From NCBI GenBank assembly GCA_019056435.1, contig CP077641.1:4030001-4094000 (forward strand): a stretch of DNA of 64,000 bases, written 5' to 3'. The DNA is from Stutzerimonas stutzeri. GTDB taxonomy: Bacteria > Pseudomonadota > Gammaproteobacteria > Pseudomonadales > Pseudomonadaceae. Both the position numbers and the translations under genes were made by a program. The notes under the pieces are model-generated. The model saw only the letters and a program-made list of their open reading frames with translations. It was not told the DNA's origin and ran no database searches. Every line of letters begins with the position of its first letter. Position 1 is the first letter of the stretch. This document shows, piece by piece, positions 28,738-37,316 of this stretch.

Positions 28738-30194
28738 CGGGTTTCCTCTTTATCGCCCGCCAGCGCGGCCGTGTCGGTGGTGTAGTCAAGGCCGAGCGTC
28801 TGGGCCCGGGCGTTGTCGTCGGCGTTTTCCTGGTCGATGACCTCTGCGTCGTAACCGCTTCGCAGTGCGTGTTCGCTGCGGCTGGCCAGGCCTCCCTTGA
28901 TCTCGAGCAGCTTGCCCTGCACGTCCTGCACGGGGTGCATGTAGGCCCAGCCTTGCGGTACTCCAGCGGGTGCGCAGGTAGTCGCGGCGCTTCATCTGGT
29001 AGTCCGGCAACGCGATGGCACCGGACAGCCATGCGGCGTCGAGCCATGCAGCCCGCACCGGGCGGCACAGCTGGAACACATACACACCGAACTGCAGCTG
29101 CTCGATGCGGCGGCGGAACTCGTTCAGCAGCACACGCAGGACGCGGTCGCTGATATCCGCCATATCGCCGGTCAGCAGCTCGTAGGGCAGCTCGATTCCG
29201 GCCGCAGCGGCCATGAGCTGTTGCCGCATGAAATCGACGTAGGTATCACCCGCCGAGGGCGGGTCAGAGAACACGACTTCCTCGCCTTCGAGCAGCTCCT
29301 GCATGGTGCCCGGCTCCATCGCCACCATTGGGGTGCCGTCGGTGTCGGTGACGAAGGGCTTACCCGTAACCGGGTCGACCGTAGGCGGGCCGTCCGGCCT
29401 AGGCTTGGTGATGAAGCCGGCGAAGAGGTTGGCCACTTCCTGACGGAAAAGCACCGCGTCGTCGTAGTTGTCGAGCGACTTGAGCCGCAGCAGCACCGGC
29501 GCCAGACGCGGGATGCCACGCAGCTGCCCACCTTCGAGTGGCTCGAAGATATGAAGCACCTCGCTTGCCGGGATGCGATGCAGTGCGTTGTAGGTGGTTC
29601 CGATGGCCCGCGGATCGCCTGGGTGGTTCTTCCACATCCAGTACGCCACGCGGCGACCGACCTGGTCGAACTCGATGCCAGCCCGGACCACGTTGCCCTT
29701 GCGGGTAACGAAGTTGCGGTCCAGCGGGACGAACTCAGGCGGCAGGATCTGCAACTGCAACGGCACCGCCAGGCCATCCTCCGGCTTGCGGTAGCGCAGC
29801 CTGACGAAGCACTCGCCAGATTCTTCGACCATCCGCGCGATGACGCTCTGCTGGCCATAGAAGTCGGTAAGGTTGTCGGCATCCGACTCGTCGGTCCAGT
29901 CGCTCCAGAGCTCGTTGATGGCGCTGCGCAGGGCCGGGTCCTTGATTTGGGCGCGGGGGTGATGCCAGTACCAATCAGGCTGCTGACACGCTTGGAGATT
30001 CCGCTAGCGGCCCATGGGTTGTTGCGCACCGCGGCCTTGGAGCGCTTGCGCAGCGCTGGCAGTGCTGGAATGGCAACTGCGTTGAGCGCTGCCTCCGGCG
30101 CGTCCCAACCTTGAGCGCGGCGACCATTGCCGGCGCCCTCGTAGCTGTTGACGACCTGTAGGCGGGGCGACTTGGCTCGGATTCGATAGCCCAT
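28734..30194 (-). pseudogene. Portal protein, lambda gpB type, two frameshifts
   Basis: 486 residues once a missing C (run at 29950-29954) and an extra base near 28955 are corrected. It begins MGYRIRAKSPRLQVVNSYEG, continues in the shifted frame through MVEESGECFVRLRYRKPEDG, PPEFVPLDRNFVTRKGN and LQFGVYVFQLCRPVRAAWLD, and ends GDKEETR. These are features of lambda-type portals, the dodecameric DNA gate at the capsid vertex. Start codon overlaps the gpW stop (TAATG). Confidence 0.85.
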
Positions 30195-30411
30195 TACGCC
30201 CCCTTGCCACGACTGTAGAGGCGAATTTGCCGGGGCCGGCCGTCGCGGGATTCCCTTGCGGCCTCGACGGCGTACTGCTCCTCAAGCATGCGCAGGCTGG
30301 CGAGTGATGCACGATCCAGACGGCGATCGCCCTTGCTGACGCTCTGGCCTTTTTCCAGCAGTTCTTGATCGACGCCCGGACTTCATCCAGGCGCTGTTGT
30401 GCGCTTGCCAT
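30194..30411 (-). pseudogene. gpW-like head-tail joining protein, one frameshift
   Basis: 72 residues after restoring one G near 30357. Start MASAQQRLDEVRASIK, then LLEKGQSVSKGDRRLDRASL and ending RQIRLYSRGKGA, the usual pattern of the short gpW family between terminase and portal. As sequenced the frame is lost after codon 17. It acts at the portal vertex after packaging in lambda. Confidence 0.8.
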
Positions 30412-30425
30412 GGGGCGCCCTCGTC

Positions 30426-32393
30426 TCATCGTTTCAGGTAGGCGCTGCGGGATACCCGGCGCGCGGTTGTCGGTGGCGCCGGCGGACTGACCGCCGTTGG
30501 GGTTGTGCGTGATTCGGGCTCAGGATTCGCTCGAGTCGTATCGGGGGCCGCTTGGGCGAACAGGCTGCCCTGGCTGACCGCGGCCCGCAGCTTGCTCCAC
30601 TCGGCTTCGTGGTACCGGTGAAGGCCCAGGAACTGCGCGGCTGCCTGGTTGTAAACCAGCAGGTCGAGCACTTCGTTGCGCTCGGCCTTGCCCTTGACCC
30701 AGACGGTGCGCTTGTAGCCTTTCACGTACTGGGTGATCTTCCGCTCTGCGACCGCCTGCTCGTAGAACTCATCGGGCAAGTCGTTCGAGAAGTGCAACGC
30801 GCCCGGGCCATCGGCGAACGGGTAGCGGTTGTAGATCCAGTCCTTCGCGGTGTCGGAACCGATGATCCACAGCTCGGCGCCCTGTTTCTCGGTCTGGCCG
30901 TTGTGCTTCACGTCGACCTTAGACGGGCGCTGAGCCAGGACCGGCCGGCCGGGCTTGCTGGCCCCCTTTACGGCGAACACGTTGCGCCAGCGACGCAGGC
31001 GGGTGAACTGGTAGACCTCGTCGGTATGGTGACCGCCAGAGTCGATGGCCGTGGCGCAGATCGCCATTTCAACGCCCGACATATGCCGGTACCGGCGCTT
31101 CAGTTGCTCATCGAGCGCCTGCCAGGTCCGCGGGTCGGCCGGGTCGCCCGGCACCACTGCGAAGTCGACCACCCAACGCTCCAGCCCTTCGCCCCAGCCG
31201 ATCACCAGCAGTTCAAGACGGTTGTGCTGCACGTCGACGGCGGCGGTGAGGATCAACGCACCAGGCGGCACCGTGCCAAGTCTGTAGTCCTCGGCGCGGG
31301 CCCTAAGCTCGCTGGCCTTGGTCATCTCTTGGGCGGCGTCCCACACCAGCGCCAGGCGGGTGTTGTAGAACACCTGCATGGGCTCGTTATCGCCACGGTC
31401 GGCGGCTTGCTTCGCCTTGTCGTACTGCTTGGCGAGGCTCTGCCAGGACAACCATCCCAGCGGCGAATACAAGGCGTTGAGGTGAAAGCCCACCGTTTCG
31501 CCGTCACCCTGCGCGGTTGCACGCCATTCGCCAGCCAGCAGCATGGCCGTTTTGTGGTGCTCTTCGATCAACGCACCACAGGCCGGATTGCCGCACAGGT
31601 AGTCGACTCGTTTGTAGTCGTCCGTCCACTTGAGGTTGGCCCAGTCCAATACCTGGTGCTGCCCGCAGTGCGGACACGGCACGAAGTAGCGGCGCTTGTC
31701 GCTGGCTTCGTACAGGTCGTCGATGCGAGAGGCGCCCTTGATCGTCGGCGAGCTGGAGAAGTAGAACTTCGCCTTACGCCCGAACGTGGTGCCGCGGGCC
31801 TCGGCCAGCTCGATGGGATCACCTTCGCTGTCTACATCTACGTCCCAACGGTCGATCTCGTCGCCGTAGATGTAACGCGCAGCCAGCTCTGCCAGGTTCG
31901 CAGCGGAGCCTGCGGTGGTGCAGTAGAGCGTGCCGCCTTCGAATTCCTTGGTGTCCAGCGTGTTGCGGGCATCACGCGAACGCGGTTTGGCAACGCGCTT
32001 GCCCAGTTCCGGTACCGCCTTGATCGTCTTGTCGATCCGGCTGGAAACCCGACGCGCCAGCTTCTCGCTGGGCAGCAGCGCCAGGATGTTCGCCGGCGCC
32101 ATGTGGATGTTGCCGCCGATCCAATTGAGCGCGATCTGCGTCTTCATCATCTGCGAGGCGACCATGGTCACGACGCGCTTGCACGGGTGTAGCGGAGACA
32201 GGCAACGCATCGGCTCGCGGGCGAATGGCGTGCGGTCGGTGTGGTACTTGCCGGGCTCAGCGGCGCCAGTGTCCTTCGGGATCCGCTGGTATTCGTCAGC
32301 CCACTGGTCGATCCAGAGTTCCGGATCCAGGTGCAGGCCCCGAAGATATGCCGCACGGTATGTAGCGGCACCGTCGGCATACGCGTGTTGCAT
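30426..32393 (-). CDS. Terminase large subunit, GpA family
   Basis: 655 residues and intact. The packaging ATPase has a Walker A-like SQMMKTQ (80-86), Walker B with DEID at 178-181 (YIYGDEIDRW), and a zinc-finger pair (CPHCGQHQ, CGNPACG). The C-terminal nuclease includes AAVDVQHNRLELLVIGWGEG. GpA terminases cut at cos sites, so cos packaging is expected. The tail is Pro/Thr-rich. It starts 3 bp after the small subunit gene. Confidence 0.95.
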   Translation of the reverse strand: MQHAYADGAATYRAAYLRGLHLDPELWIDQWADEYQRIPKDTGAAEPGKYHTDRTPFAREPMRCLSPLHPCKRVVTMVASQMMKTQIALNWIGGNIHMAPANILALLPSEKLARRVSSRIDKTIKAVPELGKRVAKPRSRDARNTLDTKEFEGGTLYCTTAGSAANLAELAARYIYGDEIDRWDVDVDSEGDPIELAEARGTTFGRKAKFYFSSSPTIKGASRIDDLYEASDKRRYFVPCPHCGQHQVLDWANLKWTDDYKRVDYLCGNPACGALIEEHHKTAMLLAGEWRATAQGDGETVGFHLNALYSPLGWLSWQSLAKQYDKAKQAADRGDNEPMQVFYNTRLALVWDAAQEMTKASELRARAEDYRLGTVPPGALILTAAVDVQHNRLELLVIGWGEGLERWVVDFAVVPGDPADPRTWQALDEQLKRRYRHMSGVEMAICATAIDSGGHHTDEVYQFTRLRRWRNVFAVKGASKPGRPVLAQRPSKVDVKHNGQTEKQGAELWIIGSDTAKDWIYNRYPFADGPGALHFSNDLPDEFYEQAVAERKITQYVKGYKRTVWVKGKAERNEVLDLLVYNQAAAQFLGLHRYHEAEWSKLRAAVSQGSLFAQAAPDTTRANPEPESRTTPTAVSPPAPPTTARRVSRSAYLKR

Positions 32394-32395
32394 GG

Positions 32396-32977
32396 CTAAT
32401 TCGGCTCCTTCGCCCCCTGCTCTAGCTCGGCATCCAGCTGCACCAGGCTGGCGGCATCCTCGAGGACACTGCGCAGCAGCTCGGTCAGGCGCCGTTCCAT
32501 TTCCCAGGTGTCGGTTATCGCGATCAGCTCACCAGCCACTTTCGGCGGCAGGCCAAGGATCAGATCGCGCAGCGTTCGGGCGGTGTTGAAGGCAGCAAGG
32601 TCGACGGCCTTACGTTCGACCAGCTCGCCACGGCCCTTGAGAAACTCGTCCTCGGCCAGAAGCGCAAGGAAGTGCTCTCGGTGCGCCCGGGCCTTTTGAT
32701 AGGAATCGCCGCCACCCGCGGGTGGCATGCTCGACGGCGGTGCGAGTGGGGTGACCAGCGAATGCACGCCCTTCTCGGCCCGCTCACGCTGGTGGCGCTC
32801 CGCGACGCCAGACTTGCTGGGATCAGACGTTTCGCCAAGCAGCGCGAGAGTGGCTTCTACGTCGACCTTCTTGCCGTCCTCAGTCAGCACCAGGCGGCCT
32901 TGCTTGCCCAGTTTGGAAACATACGGCCGAGACCAGCCGCGGCTATCCGCGAACTCAGCCTTTGTCATGACCGTCAT
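32396..32977 (-). CDS. Terminase small subunit
   Basis: 193 residues. The N-terminal winged-helix DNA-binding domain (TKAEFADSRGWSRPYVSKLG) matches Nu1-type subunits; the C-terminal helices (TWEMERRLTELLRSVLED) bind the large subunit. It recognises the packaging site. A repeat cluster at 32989-33037 directly upstream is a candidate binding site. Confidence 0.88.
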   Translation of the reverse strand: MTVMTKAEFADSRGWSRPYVSKLGKQGRLVLTEDGKKVDVEATLALLGETSDPSKSGVAERHQRERAEKGVHSLVTPLAPPSSMPPAGGGDSYQKARAHREHFLALLAEDEFLKGRGELVERKAVDLAAFNTARTLRDLILGLPPKVAGELIAITDTWEMERRLTELLRSVLEDAASLVQLDAELEQGAKEPN

Positions 32978-32988
32978 GCATTCACCTG

Positions 32989-33037
32989 TTAACCGAAAAC
33001 AGCACGAGGGTTAACCGATTAACCCCGATTAACTAAC
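32989..33037. repeat. TTAACC repeat cluster upstream of the terminase genes
   Basis: Four TTAAC(C)-type repeats begin at 32989, 33011, 33019 and 33029, most as TTAACC(CC)GA. They sit in the only sizeable gap (33-33.13 kb) of this packed operon, next to the terminase small subunit start, where cosB sites lie in lambda-like phages. Confidence 0.5.
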
Positions 33038-33130
33038 TTCCAACCCCAGCCGCTAGCGCGAAAGCGGGGCCCGAATTACCCGTGGTGGGATCGCCAGCCT
33101 AGGGCCCCCGGCGCATCGCGCGGGTGGGTA

Positions 33131-33880
33131 TCACCTACGGCGTGTGGCCAGCGCCCGCGCCATGGCTTTCTCGAACTCGATTGGCAGGACGTCCTGGGCA
33201 ACAGCCTCAGCAGTGCGGAAGAAGTCGAAGCGCTTGCCGTACGACGGGCGCCGACCGAAGACCAGCACCATGCGGATGTTGTTGCGACTGCCCTTGCCCC
33301 AGCCCAAGCGCTCGGCGATGCCGATCGGGGTCCGCCCTTTGCGGATCAGGAAGTACCGGCGATTGCCTTTCCGCCGGCTGCGTGTGCTGTCGGTCGCATT
33401 CGCGTCATAGCCCTCTTGTGTGAAGAGGCCAGCGCCGGACAGCATTTTCGTCAGCTTGCCGCGACCGATGTTGCCGTGCCGGTCCAGCTGCAGCTTGTCG
33501 CCAGGCAGCACGTACCGCCCAGTCCCGAGCGCGCCGCGTCTGTGGAGCATCTTCTCGGTGCCCTTGTAGTCGCGGTCACCGCCGTAAATCTGCGGCGCGA
33601 GGTACTCGGCAGCGGGCGTTCCGCCGGCGGCCGGCTTCTCGTCCTTCAGCCAGACCCGTGCCTCCATCCGCTCCTTTGTCGCCGGCTCGATGAACACGCT
33701 GTTCAGCGTCCACCGCGTCGGCCGATCAAACACCGTCTTCATCTCCTCCACCAGCGCCTTCTTAACCTCCTGCGCAGCGGCGGTCAGCGACAGAGCAGCC
33801 GCGAACGGCAGCTGCTCACGCTCGAGTCGATCCAGCGTCTGCAACCGCTCGCGCATTCCAGTGAAGGCCACCTTGATCAT
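33131..33880 (-). CDS. Conserved phage protein between holin and terminase
   Basis: 249 residues, intact. Helical start (MIKVAFTGMRERLQTLDRLE) and a highly basic middle (TRSRRKGNRRYFLIRKGRTP) with IGIAERLGWGKGSRNN. Proteins of this kind lie upstream of terminase in several Pseudomonas siphoviruses and look like a tail or virion morphogenesis factor. No catalytic motif seen. Confidence 0.65.
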   Translation of the reverse strand: MIKVAFTGMRERLQTLDRLEREQLPFAAALSLTAAAQEVKKALVEEMKTVFDRPTRWTLNSVFIEPATKERMEARVWLKDEKPAAGGTPAAEYLAPQIYGGDRDYKGTEKMLHRRGALGTGRYVLPGDKLQLDRHGNIGRGKLTKMLSGAGLFTQEGYDANATDSTRSRRKGNRRYFLIRKGRTPIGIAERLGWGKGSRNNIRMVLVFGRRPSYGKRFDFFRTAEAVAQDVLPIEFEKAMARALATRRR

Positions 33881-33889
33881 CCGAACGCC

Positions 33890-34222
33890 TCACCGCACCG
33901 AACCCGCCCGCCTATCCTGCTGCCGCCTCTCCACACCATCCCAGCCACCCGGCCGCAACGCGCCGGCCAGGTTGCCGCCGCTTTGCCACACCGCCCAGGC
34001 GAACACCGCCAGCAGCACCACCAGCGGCCAGGCCATGGCAGGCACACGCAGCTCGCCGGTCAGGATGTAGATCACAGCAGCGCCGGCGCAGCCCATCACC
34101 AGCATGGCCAGGCATGACACGCCGCGCCGAAACCGCGCAGCCCCACGGCGATAGGTGAACAGCCTGAAGAACAACACCACGCAGATGAGGAACGTCACCT
34201 GCGTCAACAGAGCACTAACCAT
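33890..34222 (-). CDS. Holin-like membrane protein
   Basis: 110 residues with three membrane segments (VTFLICVVLFFRLF, CLAMLVMGCAGAAVIYIL, AWPLVVLLAVFAWAVW) and a charged C-terminus (GVERRQQDRRAGSVR). This is the layout of a class I holin. It overlaps the next holin-like gene by 8 bp. Confidence 0.7.
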   Translation of the reverse strand: MVSALLTQVTFLICVVLFFRLFTYRRGAARFRRGVSCLAMLVMGCAGAAVIYILTGELRVPAMAWPLVVLLAVFAWAVWQSGGNLAGALRPGGWDGVERRQQDRRAGSVR

Positions 34223-34577
34223 CCGCGCCTCCGTCACTGATCGATGGCACACCGCGCCGACGGATCGCAGCCAGTGCCAGCGTCACCACCAGCACCGCCG
34301 CACCGAATGCCGCCGGGCCGGGGTAAGCGAATGGGCGAAAGCCCCAGAACTCTGCCTCCACGATGGCCGGCGCGAACTGGTAACCCATCACCGCCGACAC
34401 CAAGAAGAACAGCAGCCGCTTCCAGATCGGCAGGTCATGCGTTGTCGTCACATACACCAGCGCACCCAGCAGCGCGCCGACAGCCGCATCGCCGTTCACG
34501 CCAGCCATGAATCCGGCCAGACCGGCGCCGGCAGCGCCCGCGACAACCACGCCAGCCGTGCTTGTCGGCTCGCCCAT
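34215..34577 (-). CDS. Second holin-like membrane protein
   Basis: 120 residues with several Gly/Ala-rich membrane segments (AGVVVAGAAGAGLAGFMAG, LLFFLVSAVMGYQFAPAIV, FGAAVLVVTLALAAIRRR). Together with the 33890 gene it forms a holin/antiholin-like pair. It is the first gene after the terminator at 34601, so it heads the late operon. Confidence 0.7.
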   Translation of the reverse strand: MGEPTSTAGVVVAGAAGAGLAGFMAGVNGDAAVGALLGALVYVTTTHDLPIWKRLLFFLVSAVMGYQFAPAIVEAEFWGFRPFAYPGPAAFGAAVLVVTLALAAIRRRGVPSISDGGADG

Positions 34578-34600
34578 GTATTACCTCCAGCCAGAAAAAA

Positions 34601-34628
34601 CAAAGCCCCGCACGATGGCGGGGCTTTG
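34601..34628 (-). terminator. Strong terminator ahead of the late operon
   Basis: CAAAGCCCCGC, 6-nt loop, GCGGGGCTTTG, then TTTTTT on the minus strand. It lies between the late control region and the holin genes, the position of lambda tR', which Q overrides. Confidence 0.82.
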
Positions 34629-34765
34629 AGGGGTGACCGGCGGGGGAACCGGCCGTGCCTGACACAGCAAGTTAGGCTCGTTTCGGCCATCGCCTTGGCG
34701 CTGCTCTGACCTGTTATGCGCTTTGTACCCCCAACTGCGGGGGCGTAAACAGTGATTTAACGCCA

Positions 34766-34809
34766 CTGGCTCTACACTGGCCCTACGCTGGCTCTGCGCC
34801 GGCTCACCA
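34766..34809. repeat. 11-bp tandem repeats in the late control region
   Basis: CTGGCTCTACA, CTGGCCCTACG and CTGGCTCTGCG follow each other without gaps, with a weaker fourth unit (CCGGCTCACCA). The period is one helical turn. The 34629-34832 gap otherwise holds no gene. Confidence 0.6.
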
Positions 34810-34832
34810 CCGGCCAGCCACCAGACGGCCAA

Positions 34833-35324
34833 TCACGCGACGTAACGTCCCCGATGCACCCGCTGCATCCGTGCGCGCCGTTCCAGCTCAGCCCGTACCC
34901 GCTCATGCAGCGCCTGCACCCGCTCGTGATAGGTCCGCTCCGAGCCGATCCGCACGCGCCGCATCTGCTGCGCAACGGTCGGGATCGGGTCCGGCAGATA
35001 ACGCACCATCGCCAGCTTCACCAGCTGCGTCTCCAGGCAGAACGGCGGGCGCCCCGAGCGGCCTGCCAGCCGCCACGCCTTCGCCAGCTGGCGATCCTGA
35101 GCGAGCCCCGCCTGCTTGATCGCACCGATCGCCGCGTCCACCTCCTCGGCGATGCGATCCTCAGCCCCGGCCAGGCCCATCGTCGAGCGGCTGCCAGTCG
35201 GGATCATCCCGCCGTACTGCATCGCCACCGCCAGCGGCGACGAACCACCCGCGCCCGGGCCACCCAGGCCGCCACGGCAACGCTCGCCCCAATGCACCAT
35301 CAACGCCTCCACTGCCTCAATCAT
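34833..35324 (-). CDS. Late regulator (Q-like) by position
   Basis: 163 residues from MIEAVEALMVHWGERCRGGL. Gly-rich linkers flank helical parts; the C-terminus contains a helix-turn-helix-like region (PDPIPTVAQQMRRVRIGSER) and ends in a basic helix. It lies just before the late control region and the tR'-like terminator, where antiterminators or late activators are encoded. Assignment rests on position and the DNA-binding-like end. Confidence 0.55.
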   Translation of the reverse strand: MIEAVEALMVHWGERCRGGLGGPGAGGSSPLAVAMQYGGMIPTGSRSTMGLAGAEDRIAEEVDAAIGAIKQAGLAQDRQLAKAWRLAGRSGRPPFCLETQLVKLAMVRYLPDPIPTVAQQMRRVRIGSERTYHERVQALHERVRAELERRARMQRVHRGRYVA

Positions 35325-35349
35325 GGCTCGCCTCCCCCGCTGCACCCAA

Positions 35350-35641
35350 CCCAACACAAAAACCCCAACCCAACACAAACCCAACACAGCTAAAACCCTT
35401 ATAAATCAATGCCTTCAAAGCATCTGTGTTAGGTGTGTTGGGTTTGTTGGGTTTTTCGGTCCTCGCGTAAGGAAAATTTTCATCCCCTTCAGAACGACCG
35501 AGCAAAACAGCAACGCAGGCGCGCGCGCGAGGCCAAACCCAACACACCTGACACAGCGCCCGCAAACCCGCGCCATTCGCGGCCTCTCTCTGTGTTGGGT
35601 TCGCAAAACCAACCCGACACAACCCAACACAACCCAACACA
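35350..35641. repeat. Iteron field, CCCAACACA repeats: candidate phage origin
   Basis: Eight exact CCCAACACA copies in about 290 bp: forward at 35350, 35369, 35380, 35538, 35623 and 35633; reverse at 35434 and 35591. Variants lie at 35425 (reverse), 35443 (reverse), 35547 and 35613. They form two groups flanking an AT-rich stretch (about 35390-35500). I see no convincing gene here. It adjoins the SF3 helicase stop, recalling phage P4, whose helicase binds iterons. Confidence 0.75.
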
Positions 35642-35654
35642 CTTTCAGTCGTAG

Positions 35655-37316
35655 TCATGCTGCAGCCGCCTTCAGATGGTCCCACCCGTCCACATCCCAG
35701 CCCGCCTTGCGCGCCTTCCCACGCCACTCCCCGACATGCTGGCCAAGCGCAGCTGCCGTCAGAGATGGGGGCAGGGAAGAGTCCGGGTCGCTGGGGAAAA
35801 AGAACGCACCGAATCGTCGGTTGCTGCCATCCGTCCAAGGGATCGAGCGCGTCTTCTCCACCTCCGCACTGATGAACAGGCTGAACTTCGTCTGGCTCAT
35901 CGCATGCTCTTTGTTGCGCTGGCACCACTCCAGGAACAGCGCATAGAGGTCCGTCGACAGGCACGCACCCCACAGCCCCGCGCCCAGCTCGCCCGTCTGC
36001 CATTGGTAAAGGAAGGTCTGCCACCCGGCCCGGCTCAATGCCACCAGGCGCTGGCGCGCCTCAGTGCGCGGCGGCCGCGTCCGCTGATCGAAGTCGCCCA
36101 GGTCCAGCGACAGCAGCCAGCCATACAGCGCTGCCACCCCATTGCCGCGCAGCTCCGCGCCGATGGCCTTCTGCCGATCCTCCGGCAGCGTCTCCTGCGG
36201 CCAGATCACCAGCAACCGCCGGTCACTGTCACTGATCGGCCAAGGCAGGATCTCGTTCGAGAGGAAGACGGCATTCATGTGGTTCGCCTCTTCCCAACCG
36301 TTGATGAACTTCGACTCCATCCGCACCGTCTTGCCGGTGATCAGATGCTTGATCTTGCCCACCTGGTTGTAACGCTGGTCCCGCGAGACGACTTCCTCGA
36401 ACACCGCCCACAGCTTGCGGCTCTGCCACGCGTTGAAGTTCGACTCCAACTGCGTCTGGCCCACCGTCGCCGCGTACTGCCCGTACAGCGCACCCATCGT
36501 ATCGGCGAAGAACAGGCTCTTGCCCGAGCCCTCCATCACCGAATGCATCAACACCGCCGTGTCCATCTTCGCGCCCAGGTGCTGCAGCGGGAACGCCAAC
36601 CACTTCTTCAGCCAATCGAGCGCGTCCGCCTCGTGGTTGCAGAGGAACGAGATCAGCCAGCGCAGGTTCGCGCACGCCTCATCGTCCCGCACCGGCTCCA
36701 GCGGCAGCCCCTCGAACGTATTGATATACACGGCCGGGTCCTTCGTCATCGTCGGATCGAACACGATATGGTCCACATCCACCGTCCGCCGCTCGGCCGA
36801 GTTCAGCCACAACGCATAGGCATCGCCCAAGGCCATCTTCACCGCGCCCTCAGGAATCCGCCTTTTCTTCTCGCGGTCCCACACATCCTTCGTGCCATCG
36901 ATGTACACATAGCGCTCGGTCGGCGGCATACCCAGAGCCCCGGCCTTCTTGCCCGCCATCCGCCGCGCCTGCTCGATCTCGCGCACCGCGTCGGCGCCGA
37001 TCAGTTTCTTCGCCGTATCGTCCAGCCAGGCCTTCGCCAGCGGCTTGCTCACCAGCGCCTCGAAAGCCGTCTTCTTCATCACGGCCTTCTTGTCCTGGTC
37101 CCACACATGCGTGGTGCCCTCGACCAGCGCAAAGCGCCGCAGCACCTGCTCGCTGGTCAACTCCACCCCCTGCCCCCCGGTGTCGGAGGAGCCGCCCGCC
37201 GCCGCGGCTTGGGCCTCGGATGGGGTCGGGGAAGGCTCACCAGCGTCCAGCGCCGCCTGCAGCTGCTGCGCAACCGCCTCCACGCCCCAGCTCACATGCA
37301 GATCATTCCAATCCAT
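35655..37316 (-). CDS. SF3-type replicative helicase (DUF5906/D5-like)
   Basis: 553 residues. The helicase core has Walker A in HSVMEGSGKSLFFADT (about 265), Walker B in KLWAVFEEVVSRDQ and a sensor strand MNAVFLSNEILPWPIS. This matches phage primase-helicase C-terminal modules (P4 alpha, NrS-1 type). The N-terminal 190 residues carry no priming motif; the priming part is the separate gene upstream, overlapped by 14 bp. It should load and unwind at the adjacent iterons. Confidence 0.88.
   Translation of the reverse strand: MDWNDLHVSWGVEAVAQQLQAALDAGEPSPTPSEAQAAAAGGSSDTGGQGVELTSEQVLRRFALVEGTTHVWDQDKKAVMKKTAFEALVSKPLAKAWLDDTAKKLIGADAVREIEQARRMAGKKAGALGMPPTERYVYIDGTKDVWDREKKRRIPEGAVKMALGDAYALWLNSAERRTVDVDHIVFDPTMTKDPAVYINTFEGLPLEPVRDDEACANLRWLISFLCNHEADALDWLKKWLAFPLQHLGAKMDTAVLMHSVMEGSGKSLFFADTMGALYGQYAATVGQTQLESNFNAWQSRKLWAVFEEVVSRDQRYNQVGKIKHLITGKTVRMESKFINGWEEANHMNAVFLSNEILPWPISDSDRRLLVIWPQETLPEDRQKAIGAELRGNGVAALYGWLLSLDLGDFDQRTRPPRTEARQRLVALSRAGWQTFLYQWQTGELGAGLWGACLSTDLYALFLEWCQRNKEHAMSQTKFSLFISAEVEKTRSIPWTDGSNRRFGAFFFPSDPDSSLPPSLTAAALGQHVGEWRGKARKAGWDVDGWDHLKAAAA

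Noticed and set aside
30552-32192. 546-codon open frame antisense to the terminase large subunit
   Set aside because: Shadow frame; the minus-strand gene has all GpA motifs.
35350-35641. CRISPR array
   Set aside because: The repeats are 9 bp, in both orientations and irregularly spaced, with no spacer structure or cas genes.
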